From Variovorax paradoxus (GTDB taxonomy: Bacteria; Pseudomonadota; Gammaproteobacteria; Burkholderiales; Burkholderiaceae_C): a stretch of 64,000 bases of DNA. The DNA is taken from assembly GCF_022009635.1 (NCBI RefSeq), contig NZ_CP091716.1, forward strand, positions 6,566,501-6,630,500. Reading direction: 5' to 3'. Within the stretch, counting starts at the first letter, position 1. Every line of letters begins with the position of its first letter. The notes under the pieces were generated by a model. The model searched no databases, was not told the DNA's origin, and saw only the letters and a program-made list of their open reading frames with translations. Below, one piece after another: positions 1-13,289 of this stretch. Made by a program: the position numbers and the translations under genes.

Positions 1-163
1 TCTTCGCCTGGTTGGCCCAGTAGTTGATGCCGCCCATGAAGCTGTGCGTGGCCGCGGGAATCGAAACGCCGAGGTTGACCTTCTCCGCGGCGAGCGCGGG
101 CAGGCTGGCGAACGCTGCGGCGGCAACCGCCGTGAGCGCGAGGCGTCTGGTGAAAGTTGTCAT
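1..163 (-). CDS. Sugar ABC transporter periplasmic binding protein, N-terminal part only
   Basis: The first 54 codons are visible and the rest lies beyond the window edge. The start is an arginine-containing n-region followed by an alanine-rich hydrophobic core and an ALA cleavage site near residue 25, a standard Sec signal peptide. The mature start (EKVNLGVSIPAATHSFMGG) matches the opening beta strand of the RbsB-like binding proteins. It follows the permease gene in the same direction after 46 bases, as the last visible gene of a ROK-ATPase-permease-binding protein operon. It would capture a sugar in the periplasm. The sugar cannot be named from this fragment. Confidence 0.8.
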   Translation of the reverse strand, partial: MTTFTRRLALTAVAAAAFASLPALAAEKVNLGVSIPAATHSFMGGINYWANQAK

Positions 164-209
164 GCTGGATGTCTCCTCTTGGTGGGTGGAACGGAACGGG
201 AAAAACGAA

Positions 210-1244
210 TCAGCGGCGTCCTCGCTGCAGGAACGCGACGATGATGATCACGAAGCCCTGCACCGCGGCGTTCAGGTACACGCTGATGATGCTGGTGAGG
301 TTCAGGATGTTGCTGATGACCGAGAGCAAGATCGCGCCCACCACGGTGCCGGTGATGCTGCCCGCGCCGCCCTTGAGCGCGGTGCCGCCGACGATCACCG
401 CGGCAATGGCTTCCAGCTCCCACAGCAGGCCGGTGGTCGGCGAGGCCGAGCCCAGGCGCGGCACGTACAGCAGGGTGGCGATGCCCACGCACACGCCCAG
501 CAGCACGTAGGTGAGGATCTTCACGCGGTCGACGTCCACGGCGGCGTAGCGCGCGACCTGCTCGTTCGAGCCGATGGCCTGCACGTAACGCCCGTAGGCG
601 GTACGGTTCAATATGACGCCGCCGATGATCGCGACGATCACGAACACCCACACCGGCACCGGAATGCCCGCGAGGCTTGCGTAGTACACCGGTGCGTAGA
701 GGTCCGACAGGTCGTTGTCGAGGGTGAGCGCGCCGCCGTCGGCAAAGTAGGTGAGGTAGGCGCGGAAGATGCCGAGCGTGCCCAGCGTCACGATGAAGGG
801 CTCGATGCGCCCCTTGGTGATGAGCAGGCCGTGCGCCAGCCCGAACACCGCGCCCAGCACGATGGCCAGCACCGCGCCCATCACCACCGCCAGCAGCGGC
901 GAGCCCGAGGCCGGCCCGGCCCAGTTGATGAACATGATCACACTGCCCGCGATGAGCGCGGCCATCGAGCCCACCGACAGGTCGATGCCGCCCGAGATGA
1001 TCACGAAGCACATGCCCACCGCGATGATGCCGATGAAGGCGGTGCGCGTGAGCACGTTCATCGCGTTGTCGAGCGTGGCGAAGTCGCCGTTCAGCAGCGT
1101 GCCGGCGATGCACAGCAGCACCAGGCCGATGACCGGGCCGAGCCCGTGCAGGCGCTCGGTCCAGCGCGGCTTGGCCTCGCCGCGGTGCTGCTGCTGCGCG
1201 GCTTCAGGCGTGCGCGGCGGTGGTGTCTGCTGTTCCGGTGGCAT
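210..1244 (-). CDS. Sugar ABC transporter permease, RbsC/AraH type
   Basis: This 344-residue protein has about 35 soluble N-terminal residues and then eight to ten hydrophobic segments. The conserved [11 protein letters not shown] region near residues 83-93 and the [14 protein letters not shown] region near residues 287-300 are typical of the RbsC family (BPD_transp_2). It forms the inner-membrane channel of a sugar importer with the ATPase encoded just upstream. Its start lies 41 bases inside the ATPase gene, so the two are probably translationally coupled. Family assignment is firm. The substrate (ribose, xylose or another monosaccharide) is not resolved. Confidence 0.92.
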   Translation of the reverse strand: MPPEQQTPPPRTPEAAQQQHRGEAKPRWTERLHGLGPVIGLVLLCIAGTLLNGDFATLDNAMNVLTRTAFIGIIAVGMCFVIISGGIDLSVGSMAALIAGSVIMFINWAGPASGSPLLAVVMGAVLAIVLGAVFGLAHGLLITKGRIEPFIVTLGTLGIFRAYLTYFADGGALTLDNDLSDLYAPVYYASLAGIPVPVWVFVIVAIIGGVILNRTAYGRYVQAIGSNEQVARYAAVDVDRVKILTYVLLGVCVGIATLLYVPRLGSASPTTGLLWELEAIAAVIVGGTALKGGAGSITGTVVGAILLSVISNILNLTSIISVYLNAAVQGFVIIIVAFLQRGRR

Positions 1245-2751
1245 GAGCGATGAGCTCCTCTTCTGTCAAATGGTCCGCGTCGAGCGTGGCGACCAGCCGG
1301 CCCGCGCGCATCACCGCGACGCGGTGGCACAGGCCGATCAGCTCCATCAGCTCCGACGAGACGACGATCACCGCGAGCCCTTCGCGGGCCAGTCGCTGGA
1401 TCAGGAAATAGATGTCGCGCTTGGCGCCCACGTCCACGCCGCGCGTGGGCTCGTCGAGCACCACCACCTTCGGCCGCGGCTGCAGCACCTTGGCGAGCGC
1501 GAGCTTCTGCTGGTTGCCGCCCGACAGCGACGAGGCCTTGACCTCGAGCGATCCGGTGCGAATGCCGTATTCCTTCACCGCGCCGGCCAGCGCGCCGCGT
1601 TCGGCCTCGGGCCTGAGCCAGGGCTGCGCATAGCGTTCGAGCGCCATCAGCGTGAGGTTCTGGCGCAGGCCGAAGTTGACGTGCAGGCCCTTGCCCTTGC
1701 GGTCTTCGCTCAGGTAGGTAAGGCCGTGCTTCGCCGCGTCGCGCGGGTTGCGCCAGCCCTTGCCGCCGGGCACGGGCTTGCCGAGCATCTCGACGTTGCC
1801 GCTCGCGGGGCGCAGGCCGAGCAGGCCTTCGAAGAGTTCGGTGCGGCCCGCGCCGACAAGGCCCGCGAAACCGAGGATCTCGCCGGGGCGCACCTCGAAG
1901 CTCGCGTCTTGCGCCCAGCCGGGCACATTGAAATCACGAACGCGCATGGCCGGCGCGTCGGCGGCCACCACCACGTCGCGCGGCGGGTACAGGTCGGCCA
2001 GCTCGCGGCCCACCATGAGGTTGGCCATCTGCTGGCGCGTGACCTCGGGCGTGGGCGCGCGCGCGACGAAGCGGCCGTCGCGCATGACGATCACCTCGTC
2101 GGTCACCTGCTCCACCTCGTCGAGCTTGTGCGAGATGTAGACGATGGTCACGCCGTCCGCGCGCAACTGCGCGATGAGCTTGAACAGCCGTTCGGTCTCG
2201 CCCGGCGTGAGCGTGGCGGTGGGCTCGTCCATGACGAGCAGGCGCGCGCGGCGGGCAATGGCCTTCGCGATCTCGACGAGCTGCTTCTCGGCGACGATGA
2301 GCTTTCGCACCTTGGTGCGCGGGTCGATGTTCAGGCCGACGGCCGACAGCGCGGCGGCGGCTTCGCGCTCCATGGCCGCGTCGTCGAGCAGCCAGCCCTT
2401 CTTCTTTTCATGGCCCAGGAAGATGTTCTGCGCCACGCTCAGGTCTTCGGCGAGGTTGAACTCCTGGTGGATCAGCACGATGCCCAGCGCCTCGGCATCG
2501 CGCGAGCTGCCGAACTGCTGCGGCTGGCCGTTGATGCGCAGCGTGCCGCCGGTGAGCTGTTCGTAGCCCGCGAGGATCTTCATCAGCGTCGACTTGCCCG
2601 CGCCGTTCTCGCCGAGCAGGCCGTACACGCGTCCGGGCGCGAGCGCGAAGCTCACGCCGTGCAGCACCTGCACCGGGCCGAAGGCCTTGACCACGCCGTC
2701 GAACTCGACGGCGACGCTGGCCTTGTTGCCCATTGCGCTGTCGCCGTTCAT
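1204..2751 (-). CDS. Sugar ABC transporter ATP-binding protein, duplicated RbsA/XylG type
   Basis: The 515-residue length is standard for the fused two-domain sugar ATPases. The first nucleotide-binding domain has Walker [10 protein letters not shown] at residues 47-55. The second has the degenerate GLVGAGRTE loop, the ABC signature LSGGNQQK and a Walker B ending VVLDEPTRG. It energises import through the permease encoded next. The open frame runs further upstream, but the ATG at 2751 is chosen because it overlaps the stop of the ROK gene as ATGA and begins the first conserved strand. The upstream extension is arginine-rich antisense-type sequence. Confidence 0.93.
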   Translation of the reverse strand: MNGDSAMGNKASVAVEFDGVVKAFGPVQVLHGVSFALAPGRVYGLLGENGAGKSTLMKILAGYEQLTGGTLRINGQPQQFGSSRDAEALGIVLIHQEFNLAEDLSVAQNIFLGHEKKKGWLLDDAAMEREAAAALSAVGLNIDPRTKVRKLIVAEKQLVEIAKAIARRARLLVMDEPTATLTPGETERLFKLIAQLRADGVTIVYISHKLDEVEQVTDEVIVMRDGRFVARAPTPEVTRQQMANLMVGRELADLYPPRDVVVAADAPAMRVRDFNVPGWAQDASFEVRPGEILGFAGLVGAGRTELFEGLLGLRPASGNVEMLGKPVPGGKGWRNPRDAAKHGLTYLSEDRKGKGLHVNFGLRQNLTLMALERYAQPWLRPEAERGALAGAVKEYGIRTGSLEVKASSLSGGNQQKLALAKVLQPRPKVVVLDEPTRGVDVGAKRDIYFLIQRLAREGLAVIVVSSELMELIGLCHRVAVMRAGRLVATLDADHLTEEELIAHATGTADTTAAHA

Positions 2752-3950
2752 GGCGCCACTCCGCGGACCTTCAGGGTCTCGTGCATCGCGAGCACGCCGG
2801 CGCCGATCAGGCCGCCCTGCATGCCCAGCGGCGTGTACTGGATCTCCAGATGCCGCGTCGACAGCGCGAGCGAGCGCTGGTACACGCTCTGGCGCACCGC
2901 CGCGAGAAACAGCGGCCCGATGCGCGTGATGCCGCCGCCGATGAACACATGCGACGGATTGAAGAAGTTGACCACCGACGCGAGCATCTGGCCGATGAGG
3001 CTGCCTGCGCGCTGGATGATGCCGTTGGCCGCAACATCGCCGCCGCGGCTGGCCTGGCCGACGTCGATCGCGTCGATGCGTCCGTGCATGCGCAGGCACT
3101 CGGCCAGAAGCTCGCTTTCGCCGGCCTCGGCCGCCTGCACGGCCATGCGCGTGATCGCGGGGCCGGCGGCCATGGCTTCGACGCAGCCCAGGTTGCCGCA
3201 GTGGCAGCGCGGGCCTTCCTGGTCGACGCAGATGTGGCCCACGTCGCCCGCCGAACCGGCGGCGCCGCGGTACACCTCGCCGTGGCAGACGATGCCGCAG
3301 CCGATGCCGGTGCCGATCTTGATGACGAGGAAGTTGGTCAGCGAGCGCTTCAGGCGCCACAGCTCGCCCAGCGCCATGAGGTTCACGTCGTTGTCGACGA
3401 AGACGGGGGCGGCGTAGTCCTCGCGCAGGTAGTCGCGGATCGAGAAGCTGTCCCACGCCGGCATCAGCGGCGGATTCACGAGCTGGCCGATCTCGAAGTT
3501 GACGGGGCCGGGCACGCCGATGCCGATGCCCAGCACGTCGCGCGCCGTGTGGCCGCCTTGCGCCAGCAGCTCGCGCATCAGTACGCGCACCCGGGCCAAC
3601 AGCACCGCCGGGCCGTCGCGCACGTCGGCGGGCTCTTCGTGTTGCGTGAGCACGGTGAGGTCGGGGCGCAGCACGGCCACGCCGAGGCTGGTCGCGCCGA
3701 TGTCGATGCCGACCAGCACGCCGAGCCCGAAATGCAATTGGAGGTTTTCTGCGCGCCGCCCGCCCGAGGAACGCTGCAGGCCCGCTTCGGCCAGCAGCCC
3801 CTGCTCGACGAGGCCGGCGATGAGCGCGTTGGCCTTGCTCTTGGAGAAGCCGAGCTGCTCGGCCATGGCATGGCGCGATCCGCCGGCCGACCAGAAGGTC
3901 GTTTCCAGCAGCCGCATTTCATCGGCGGTGATGCCGCTCCAGGGTGCCAC
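2748..3950 (-). CDS. ROK-family transcriptional regulator
   Basis: This is an N-terminal winged-helix region (about residues 8-60) followed by a ROK sugar-kinase-like domain. It has the phosphate-binding motif GIDIGATS and the zinc-binding signature with CHCGNLGC after a conserved GH. Of about 400 residues, it resembles NagC/XylR-type repressors that sense sugars. The open frame reaches 4103, but GTG at 3950 is preferred because GGAG lies about nine bases ahead and the protein then begins close to the HTH. It overlaps the ABC ATPase start by four bases, so it probably controls its own operon in response to the transported sugar. It could alternatively act as a kinase, but the HTH argues for regulation. 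Confidence 0.88.
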   Translation of the reverse strand: MAPWSGITADEMRLLETTFWSAGGSRHAMAEQLGFSKSKANALIAGLVEQGLLAEAGLQRSSGGRRAENLQLHFGLGVLVGIDIGATSLGVAVLRPDLTVLTQHEEPADVRDGPAVLLARVRVLMRELLAQGGHTARDVLGIGIGVPGPVNFEIGQLVNPPLMPAWDSFSIRDYLREDYAAPVFVDNDVNLMALGELWRLKRSLTNFLVIKIGTGIGCGIVCHGEVYRGAAGSAGDVGHICVDQEGPRCHCGNLGCVEAMAAGPAITRMAVQAAEAGESELLAECLRMHGRIDAIDVGQASRGGDVAANGIIQRAGSLIGQMLASVVNFFNPSHVFIGGGITRIGPLFLAAVRQSVYQRSLALSTRHLEIQYTPLGMQGGLIGAGVLAMHETLKVRGVAP

Positions 3951-4100
3951 GCGTTTGTCTCCGGTGTTCTCTTTGAAGTCGCCGCCCGCAACCTTCGGCC
4001 GTCGGGCGAAGGCGAATACTAGGCGCGCGTCTTCAGCCGGACAAGGCCGAACTTCGACCAAGTTCAGACCAAAGATGAACTGATGCGAAGAGCCCGGACG

Positions 4101-4130
4101 CAAGAAAGCCGCCCGGAGGCGGCTTTCTTG
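4101..4130 (-). terminator. Terminator-like hairpin after atpC
   Basis: A perfect 13-bp inverted repeat (arms 4101-4113 and 4118-4130, loop CGGA) lies 25 bases beyond the atpC stop. The arm base is A/T-rich (AAGAAAG/CTTTCTT), but there is no long uridine run. It sits between the convergent end of the atp operon and the promoter region of the ROK operon. Confidence 0.75.
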
Positions 4131-4154
4131 GGTCGGAAGGGAGCGGTGAGGCTC

Positions 4155-4574
4155 TTACTTCTTTTGACGGTACTTGCGCAGCGCCGCGATCTGGGCAGCC
4201 ATGACGGCCAGCTCCGATTGCGCCATTGCGATATCGATGTCGCTCTTCGCGTTCTTCAGTGCTTCCTCGGCCGCGGCCTTGGCCTGGTTGGCCTTCTCGT
4301 CGTCGAGGTCCTTGCCGCGGATCGCGGTGTCGGACAGCACGGTCACGGCGTTGGGCTGCACTTCGAGAATGCCGCCGGCCACGAAGACGAACTCTTCGGC
4401 GCCATCGGCCATTTCGATGCGCACGGCGCCGGGGCGGATGCGCGTGATCAGCGGGGTGTGGCGCGGGTAGATGCCGAGCTCACCGGCTTCACCGGGCAGC
4501 GCGACGAACTTGGCTTCGCCCGAGAAGATCGACTCTTCCGCGCTGACCACGTCCACATGAATGGTGCCTGCCAT
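4155..4574 (-). CDS. atpC: ATP synthase F1 epsilon subunit
   Basis: At 139 residues this is normal length for a proteobacterial epsilon subunit. The N-terminal beta-sandwich includes [19 protein letters not shown] and the HTPLIT loop, and the C-terminal helical hairpin is rich in Ala, Lys and Glu. It forms part of the F1 central stalk, couples rotation to catalysis and can inhibit ATP hydrolysis. It is the last gene of the operon, 12 bases after atpD, and is followed by a strong hairpin. Confidence 0.97.
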   Translation of the reverse strand: MAGTIHVDVVSAEESIFSGEAKFVALPGEAGELGIYPRHTPLITRIRPGAVRIEMADGAEEFVFVAGGILEVQPNAVTVLSDTAIRGKDLDDEKANQAKAAAEEALKNAKSDIDIAMAQSELAVMAAQIAALRKYRQKK

Positions 4575-4586
4575 GGTGATTCCTTC

Positions 4587-6104
<1,518 letters not shown>

Positions 6105-6109
6105 TCAGA

Positions 6110-6508
6110 TCAGCACTTCATTGCCGTGGCTTGCGCAGCGAAGGCGTCCGAGGCAGCCTTGCAGGCCTGGCCCAGAGCAGCCTTGTCGGCGCCCATCGAA
6201 GCCCAGGTAGCCTTGGTCTGGTCGAGGCTGGCCTTCATCGCGTCGGCGGCGGCGCCGCTTTGCGAGGACACGCAGGCCTGGACCTTCGCCAGGTAGTCGT
6301 TGCATTCTTGCGGCAGGTCGGCCGAAGCCGTCGATGCCGCGGCGGGGGCTGCGGGCGCAGCAGCAGCAGGCGCTGGTTCGGGAGCCGGCGCGGGCGCAGG
6401 CGCCGCGGGTGCAGCAGCCGGAGCCGGAGCAGGCGCTGGCGCCTCTTCCTTTTTGGAGCAGGCGGTCAGAGCGGCAGCCACTGCCACCAGAGCAAGAATT
6501 TTCTTCAT
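6110..6508 (-). CDS. Small lipoprotein encoded inside the atp operon
   Basis: This 132-residue protein has a lipoprotein signal ending in ALTAC (lipid-modified Cys17), then a Pro/Ala linker of about 45 residues and a C-terminal helical domain of about 68 residues. The domain contains Cys69, Cys79, Cys116 and Cys132, enough for two disulfides. It should sit in the periplasm on a membrane anchor. The domain resembles small cysteine-containing periplasmic proteins of unknown function (possibly DUF5339, from memory only). It lies between atpG and atpD in the same direction with hairpins on both sides. No ATP synthase role can be assigned from sequence. Confidence 0.85.
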   Translation of the reverse strand: MKKILALVAVAAALTACSKKEEAPAPAPAPAAAPAAPAPAPAPEPAPAAAAPAAPAAASTASADLPQECNDYLAKVQACVSSQSGAAADAMKASLDQTKATWASMGADKAALGQACKAASDAFAAQATAMKC

Positions 6509-6544
6509 TTGCGCATAGTCCCCTAGAAAGAAGGCCTTGGATCA

Positions 6545-6567
6545 CCGTGCGCGCGGAGCGCGCACGG
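6545..6567 (-). other. Perfect 10-bp hairpin after atpG
   Basis: Arms 6545-6554 and 6558-6567 (CCGTGCGCGC and its complement) enclose GGA. It lies 36 bases after the atpG stop and 36 bases before the lipoprotein start. There is no T run, so it is more likely an mRNA processing or stability element than a full terminator. Confidence 0.55.
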
Positions 6568-6603
6568 CAGGCAATGTGGCCTGTTGCATTGCCTCACCAA
6601 CCA

Positions 6604-7479
6604 TCAGACGCCCGCGGCAGCCGCGGCGCCGGACACGATCTCCGAGAGTTCCTTGGTGATGCCGGCCTGGCGGGTCTTGTTGTAGACCAGCTTCAGTTCG
6701 CTGATCACGTTGCCCGCGTTGTCCGTCGCAGCCTTCATGGCCACCATGCGCGCCGAATGCTCGGACGCCATGTTCTCGGCCACGGCCTGGTACACCAGCG
6801 ATTCCACGTAGCGCACCAGCAGCTCGTCGATCACGCTTTGCGCGTCGGGTTCGTAGATGTAGTCCCACGAATGATGTCCCGACTCGGTCTGCAGCGTTTC
6901 GGCCTTGAGCGGCAGCAACTGCTCCACCATCGGCTCTTGCTTGATGGTGTTGATGAACTTCGTGTAGCACAGGTACACGGCCGACAGCTTGCCTTCCGCA
7001 TAGGCGTCGAGCAGCGTCTTGACCGGCCCGATGAGCTTGTCCAGATGCGGCGTATCGCCCAGTTGCGTCACATGGGCCACCACGCGGGCGCCGATGCGGT
7101 TCAGAAAACCCAGGCCCTTGCTGCCGATGGCCACCGACTCCACCACGTTGCCGGCGGCCTGCGCTTCGCGCAGCCTGGCCGTCACGGCACGCAGCAGGTT
7201 GGTGTTCAAGCCGCCGCACAGGCCCTTGTCGCTGGTCACGATGATGAAACCGACGCCCTTGGCCTCGGTCGTCTTCATGAACGCGTGGGTGTACTCCGGA
7301 TTCGCCTTGCCGAGGTTGGCCGCGATGTTGCGGATCTTTTCGCTGTAGGGGCGAGCGGCGCGCATGCGTTCCTGCGCCTTGCGCATCTTGGAAACCGAGA
7401 CCATTTCCATGGCCTTGGTGATCTTCTTGGTGTTTTCCACCGATTTGATCTTGCCGCGGATTTCCTTACCAGCTGCCAT
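6604..7479 (-). CDS. atpG: ATP synthase F1 gamma subunit
   Basis: This 291-residue central-stalk subunit has the conserved N-terminal coiled-coil segment with [18 protein letters not shown], the [11 protein letters not shown] motif and the C-terminal [11 protein letters not shown] helix. It rotates inside the alpha/beta ring. It follows atpA by 33 bases. It is the last gene before the lipoprotein insertion that separates it from atpD; in most proteobacteria atpG and atpD are adjacent. Confidence 0.97.
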   Translation of the reverse strand: MAAGKEIRGKIKSVENTKKITKAMEMVSVSKMRKAQERMRAARPYSEKIRNIAANLGKANPEYTHAFMKTTEAKGVGFIIVTSDKGLCGGLNTNLLRAVTARLREAQAAGNVVESVAIGSKGLGFLNRIGARVVAHVTQLGDTPHLDKLIGPVKTLLDAYAEGKLSAVYLCYTKFINTIKQEPMVEQLLPLKAETLQTESGHHSWDYIYEPDAQSVIDELLVRYVESLVYQAVAENMASEHSARMVAMKAATDNAGNVISELKLVYNKTRQAGITKELSEIVSGAAAAAGV

Positions 7480-7512
7480 GAGAGCTCCTTCTTGCGTCGA
7501 TCAAGGCGTCGA

Positions 7513-9126
<1,614 letters not shown>

Positions 9127-9164
9127 GACTCTTTCCTTCTTTCTTTGTAAGGCGATGGAGACCG

Positions 9165-9695
9165 TCAGGCCGCCAGCGCAACTTTCATTTGTTCAAGGCG
9201 CGCTTTGACGGAGGTGTCGAGCACCTCGTCGCCGACCACCACACGAATGCCACCGATCAGTTCCGGCTCTTGCTGGACCGTGACCTGGAGCTTGCGACCG
9301 AAACGCTTTTCGAGCGCGGCCGACACGTTGGCGAGGGCCGCGGCATCGATCGGGAAGGCGCTGTAGACAACGGCGTCGGACGAACCGCTCTTCGCGTTGG
9401 CCAGTGCCCGGAACTGCTTCGCAATTTCCGGCAGCACCGAAAAACGCCCGTTCTCGAGGAGCGCACCCAGGAAGTTCTGGGCAGGAGCGGCAAGCGGTGC
9501 ACCGAATGCACCGGCGACCACGCCGATCACCTGTTCGGCCGTGGCCTTGGGGTTGTCGGCGAACTGCTTGAGCTCCGGGCTGGCCGCGATGACGGCAACC
9601 TTTTCAAGCCAGGCGCTGGTGCCGGCGACGTCGGACGACGACGCCTTGAAGAGCGCCTCGGCGTAGGGGCGTGCAATGGTGGCGAGTTCTGCCAT
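9165..9695 (-). CDS. atpH: ATP synthase F1 delta subunit
   Basis: This 176-residue subunit has the N-terminal [15 protein letters not shown] helix and the C-terminal [22 protein letters not shown] segment, both diagnostic of delta/OSCP. It ties the peripheral stalk (b subunits) to the top of F1. It lies nine bases after atpF, in the standard order. Confidence 0.96.
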   Translation of the reverse strand: MAELATIARPYAEALFKASSSDVAGTSAWLEKVAVIAASPELKQFADNPKATAEQVIGVVAGAFGAPLAAPAQNFLGALLENGRFSVLPEIAKQFRALANAKSGSSDAVVYSAFPIDAAALANVSAALEKRFGRKLQVTVQQEPELIGGIRVVVGDEVLDTSVKARLEQMKVALAA

Positions 9696-9703
9696 GGCTT
9701 CTA

Positions 9704-10174
9704 TCAGAGTTCGGTCTGCAGACGGGCGAGCAAATCGGCGTGAACGCCCGCATTCACTTCCTTGCGCAGAATCTGCTCCGCGCCCTTGACGGCCAGCGCG
9801 GCAACCTGCTCGCGCAGGGCTTCACGGGCCTTCAGTGCCTGCTGGTCGGCTTCGACGCGTGCGGCTGCAACGATCTTGTTGCCTTCCTCGGTCGCGCGGG
9901 CCTTGGCCTCTTCAACGATGGCCTGGGCGCGACGTTCGGCGTCGGCAAGACGCTGTGCGGACTCATTGCGTGCCTGACCCAGTTCGGCTTCCACGCGCTT
10001 GTTGGCGGCGGACAGCTCGGACTTGGCCTTGTCGGCGGCAGCGAGGCCTTCGGCGATCTTCGCAGCGCGGTCGTCCAGCGCCTTCGCGATCGGCGGCCAC
10101 ACGTACTTCATCGTGAACCCGACCAGGATCAGGAACACGATCATCTGAACGATCAGGGTACCGGTAATGCTCAC
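9704..10174 (-). CDS. atpF: ATP synthase Fo b subunit
   Basis: This 156-residue protein has one N-terminal membrane helix (about residues 5-25) and then a long charged Ala/Glu/Lys helix forming the right-handed coiled coil of the peripheral stalk. It is a single conventional b subunit, not the b/b' pair of photosynthetic lineages. It is flanked by atpE and atpH. Confidence 0.96.
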   Translation of the reverse strand: MSITGTLIVQMIVFLILVGFTMKYVWPPIAKALDDRAAKIAEGLAAADKAKSELSAANKRVEAELGQARNESAQRLADAERRAQAIVEEAKARATEEGNKIVAAARVEADQQALKAREALREQVAALAVKGAEQILRKEVNAGVHADLLARLQTEL

Positions 10175-10249
10175 TTTTCACCCTCTCTATGGGATTGAAT
10201 CGAAGCCATTCCGCGAAGGAACGACAACGCTAGGTCCGACGAGAAAGAC

Positions 10250-10573
<324 letters not shown>

Positions 10574-11443
10574 TCAGTGGTGATCGTGGGCCTGGCCGAT
10601 GTAGACCAGCGTCAGCATCATGAACACGAAGGCTTGCAGCGTGATGATCAGGATGTGGAAGATGGCCCAGGCCGTGCCCGCGATGATGTGGCCGATGGCC
10701 AGGCCGATGCCGGTGGCCGACATGGACCAGGCACCACCCATCAGGGCGATCAGCAGGAAGATCAGTTCACCGGCGTACATGTTGCCGAACAACCGCATGC
10801 CGTGCGACACGGTCTTTGCGATGAATTCGATCATCTGCATGGCGAAGTTGAAGGGATACAGCGCCCAGTGGTTGCCGAAGGGCGCGGTGAACAGCTCGTG
10901 GATCCAGCCGCCGGCACCCTTGATCTTGATGTTGTAGTAGATGCAGATCAGCAGCACGGCCACCGACATGCCCATCGTCACCGAGAGGTCGGCCGTGGGC
11001 ACGACGCGCAGGTAGGCGTGGTGCGGGTCTTCGCCGGCAAGGCCGAAGATCTTGGCCCAGATCGCCGGGAACAGGTCGACCGGGAACAAGTCCATTGCAT
11101 TCAGCAGGAAGATCCACACGAAGATCGTGAGGGCCAGCGGCGCGACGAACTTGCGGCTCGTGGCGTTGTGGACGATGCCCTTGGCTTGCTGATCGACCAT
11201 TTCGACCAACAGCTCGACAGCCGCTTGAAAACGGCCAGGAACGCCCGAAGTAGCCTTGCGTGCGGCAAGCCACAGCAACCAGCAGCCCAGGATGCCGAGC
11301 GCGATCGAGAAAAACAGCGAGTCGAAATTGAAAACCGTAAAGTCGGCCACACCTCCAGGCTTGGAGCTTTGCAGGTGCGTCAAGTGGTGAACGATGTATT
11401 CACCCGCGGTCTGACTATGTTCCGCAGCGTTTTCAGCAGCCAT
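10574..11443 (-). CDS. atpB: ATP synthase Fo a subunit
   Basis: This 289-residue membrane protein has the conserved helix [18 protein letters not shown], in which the Arg just before it ([14 protein letters not shown]) is the essential residue facing the c ring. It provides the proton half-channels. It starts four bases after atpI, so the two are probably coupled. Confidence 0.97.
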   Translation of the reverse strand: MAAENAAEHSQTAGEYIVHHLTHLQSSKPGGVADFTVFNFDSLFFSIALGILGCWLLWLAARKATSGVPGRFQAAVELLVEMVDQQAKGIVHNATSRKFVAPLALTIFVWIFLLNAMDLFPVDLFPAIWAKIFGLAGEDPHHAYLRVVPTADLSVTMGMSVAVLLICIYYNIKIKGAGGWIHELFTAPFGNHWALYPFNFAMQMIEFIAKTVSHGMRLFGNMYAGELIFLLIALMGGAWSMSATGIGLAIGHIIAGTAWAIFHILIITLQAFVFMMLTLVYIGQAHDHH

Positions 11444-11447
11444 TCCG

Positions 11448-11933
11448 TTACTCGTCTCTCTGTTTCCGGCGCCGGGGCGAGAACATCACCGCCAACCAGG
11501 CCGCCTTCATTGTCACCACCAGGCCGACCAGCATTGCTGGCCAGCTCAGCGCCGTAATCAGCCTTGGCGCAGCGATCAGCATCGCCACCGACAAGGCCAT
11601 CTTGACCATTTCCCACAGGAAGAATCCGAACACCGCAGTGCCCGGATTCAGGGAAGAAAACCGACCGGTCAGCCCCCGTGCGAATACCGCCGATGGAATG
11701 ACCACCGCGATCGCACCGTAAGCGGCGGACCAACCCAGATTTTGCCTCCCCGTCAGTCCCCAGATGGCCAGAGCCACCAGCAGACCGACAACCAACTGAC
11801 CCACGACCACCCGCCAAGGGGAGATCGAAGGGTTCTTTGCACGCAGTTCACTCGCCTCCTCGGCGGTCAACGGCTTGAATTCTGCATCGAGGTCTTCAGC
11901 GACCTCCGAGTCTTGTCGGGCGATTGTTTTCAT
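11448..11933 (-). CDS. atpI: ATP synthase accessory protein AtpI
   Basis: The protein has 161 residues. A hydrophilic, acidic N-terminal 45 residues precede four membrane helices, ending in the basic tail [10 protein letters not shown]. It matches AtpI, which assists c-ring assembly and is usually the first gene of the operon, as here. Sequence conservation in this family is low, so position supports the call as much as sequence does. Confidence 0.88.
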   Translation of the reverse strand: MKTIARQDSEVAEDLDAEFKPLTAEEASELRAKNPSISPWRVVVGQLVVGLLVALAIWGLTGRQNLGWSAAYGAIAVVIPSAVFARGLTGRFSSLNPGTAVFGFFLWEMVKMALSVAMLIAAPRLITALSWPAMLVGLVVTMKAAWLAVMFSPRRRKQRDE

Positions 11934-11980
11934 TTTGAATGAAGCCCGGATGACGACCCAGAATTTCTACAAAGCCATTG

Positions 11981-11986
11981 ATTATA
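11981..11986 (-). promoter_or_regulatory. Probable -10 element of the atp operon promoter
   Basis: A perfect TATAAT reads toward atpI, 48 bases before its start, within the divergent region shared with the aminotransferase gene. No good -35 hexamer is seen at 16-18 bases, so an activator or a relaxed -35 is implied. No clear plus-strand promoter for 12091 was recognised in the same region. Confidence 0.5.
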
Positions 11987-12090
11987 AGTAAAAACCCAAC
12001 CCATCCGGCCACCTGACGTGTCGCGCATGCAAATCACTCCTGCATTCCCTGACGCGAGCCCGACCCGGCGCACGCAACCATAATTCCTTC

Positions 12091-12984
12091 ATGCACCCTA
12101 TCACCGACGCCCTGCCCGCCACGCTTTGTTACCTCGATGGCGAGTACACCGCACTGCGCGACGCGAAGATCAGCGTCCTGGATCGCGGCTTCATTTTCGG
12201 CGACGGCATCTACGAATACGTCCCCGTCTACTTCGGCCAGCCCTTCTGTTTCGAGGAGCACATGGCCCGCCTCGACCGCTCGCTCGCCGAGCTGCAGATC
12301 GAGAACCCGCTCTCGCTCGCGCAGTGGCGCGAGATCGTGATGCGCCTGGTCGCCCCCGGCGGCGAAGCGCCGCAGTCCGTGTACTTTCAGGTGACACGCG
12401 GCGTGGCTCCGCGCGACCACGCGATGGTGCGTGGCATTCGCCCCACGGTGTTCGTGATGGTGAACCCGCTGCCGCCCATCTCCGAGGCCATCCGCGCCAA
12501 GGGCGTGGCCTGCGTCACCGCCGACGACTTCCGCTGGCAAAAGGCCCACATCAAGAGCACCAGCCTGCTGGGCGCCGTGCTCGCACGGCAGATCAGCGTG
12601 GAGGCCGGCGCGGCCGAGACCGTCATGTTCCGCGGCGAATGGCTCAGCGAAGCCTCGTCGAGCAACGTGTGGATCGTGAAGGACGGCGTCCTCGCCGGTC
12701 CGCCCAAGGACAACCTCGTGCTGACCGGCATCCGCTACGGCCTGCTCGAGCGCCTGTGCGAGGAGCGCGGCATTCCGTTCGCGCTGCGCCGCATTTCGCG
12801 CGACGAAGTGTTCGCCGCCGACGAGCTGCTGATTTCCTCGGCCAGCAAGGAACTGCTGCCCGTGGTCACGCTCGACGGCAGGGCTATTGGCAACGGCCGC
12901 CCCGGCCCCATCTACAAGGGCTTGTACGCGGCCTACCAAGAGGCCAAGCTACGCAACGCACAGAAGCACGGAGTCCCGGCATGA
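12091..12984 (+). CDS. Class IV aminotransferase, D-amino-acid transaminase type
   Basis: This 297-residue fold-type IV PLP enzyme has DRGFIFGDGIYEYVPVY near residues 31-47. The Schiff-base lysine is probably Lys155 in HIKSTSLL, and the cofactor loop is SEASSSNVW. This is the D-alanine/branched-chain aminotransferase family, and the YEYVP variant favours D-amino-acid substrates. It overlaps the next gene by four bases and opens a run ending in lipB-lipA, an arrangement seen in other betaproteobacteria. It may supply D-glutamate or D-alanine. Substrate is inferred only from family resemblance. Confidence 0.85.
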   Translation: MHPITDALPATLCYLDGEYTALRDAKISVLDRGFIFGDGIYEYVPVYFGQPFCFEEHMARLDRSLAELQIENPLSLAQWREIVMRLVAPGGEAPQSVYFQVTRGVAPRDHAMVRGIRPTVFVMVNPLPPISEAIRAKGVACVTADDFRWQKAHIKSTSLLGAVLARQISVEAGAAETVMFRGEWLSEASSSNVWIVKDGVLAGPPKDNLVLTGIRYGLLERLCEERGIPFALRRISRDEVFAADELLISSASKELLPVVTLDGRAIGNGRPGPIYKGLYAAYQEAKLRNAQKHGVPA

Positions 12985-13289
12985 CCGACAACACGACCAC
13001 CACCGAAACCACTTCGATCCCCGACCCGCGCAAGGAGTCGCTGATCGAGTACCCCTCGCAGTTCCCGATCAAGGTGATGGGCGCCAAGACCGACGGCCTC
13101 GTGCACGCCATCACGCAGATCGCCGAGCGCTTCGATCCCACCTTCGACGCCAGCACCGTCGAGCTGCGCGACAGCAAGGCCGGCAACTACCTCGGCGTGA
13201 CCATCACGGTGACCGCCACCAGCCGCGAACAGCTCGACGACCTGTACCGCGCGCTGTCGTCTCACCCGCAGGTCAAGGTCGTGCTTTGA
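12981..13289 (+). CDS. YbeD/DUF493-family protein
   Basis: This 102-residue protein starts with a Thr-rich tail of about 16 residues. The compact alpha/beta fold of the YbeD family follows, with LIEYPSQFPIKVMGAK and the C-terminal [18 protein letters not shown]. Its position just ahead of lipB is conserved in many proteobacteria. The ATG overlaps the aminotransferase stop as ATGA. The function is unknown, though an ACT-like regulatory role near lipoylation has been suggested for the family. Confidence 0.9.
   Translation: MTDNTTTTETTSIPDPRKESLIEYPSQFPIKVMGAKTDGLVHAITQIAERFDPTFDASTVELRDSKAGNYLGVTITVTATSREQLDDLYRALSSHPQVKVVL

Noticed and set aside
769..3417. Long plus-strand open frame opposite the ABC transporter and ROK genes
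   Set aside because: Arginine, alanine and histidine rich translation without recognisable domains, lying antisense to clearly conserved proteins. Such frames are expected in DNA of this GC content. The same applies to the long frames opposite the atp genes, the 23649-26576 minus frame and those opposite tuf and fusA.
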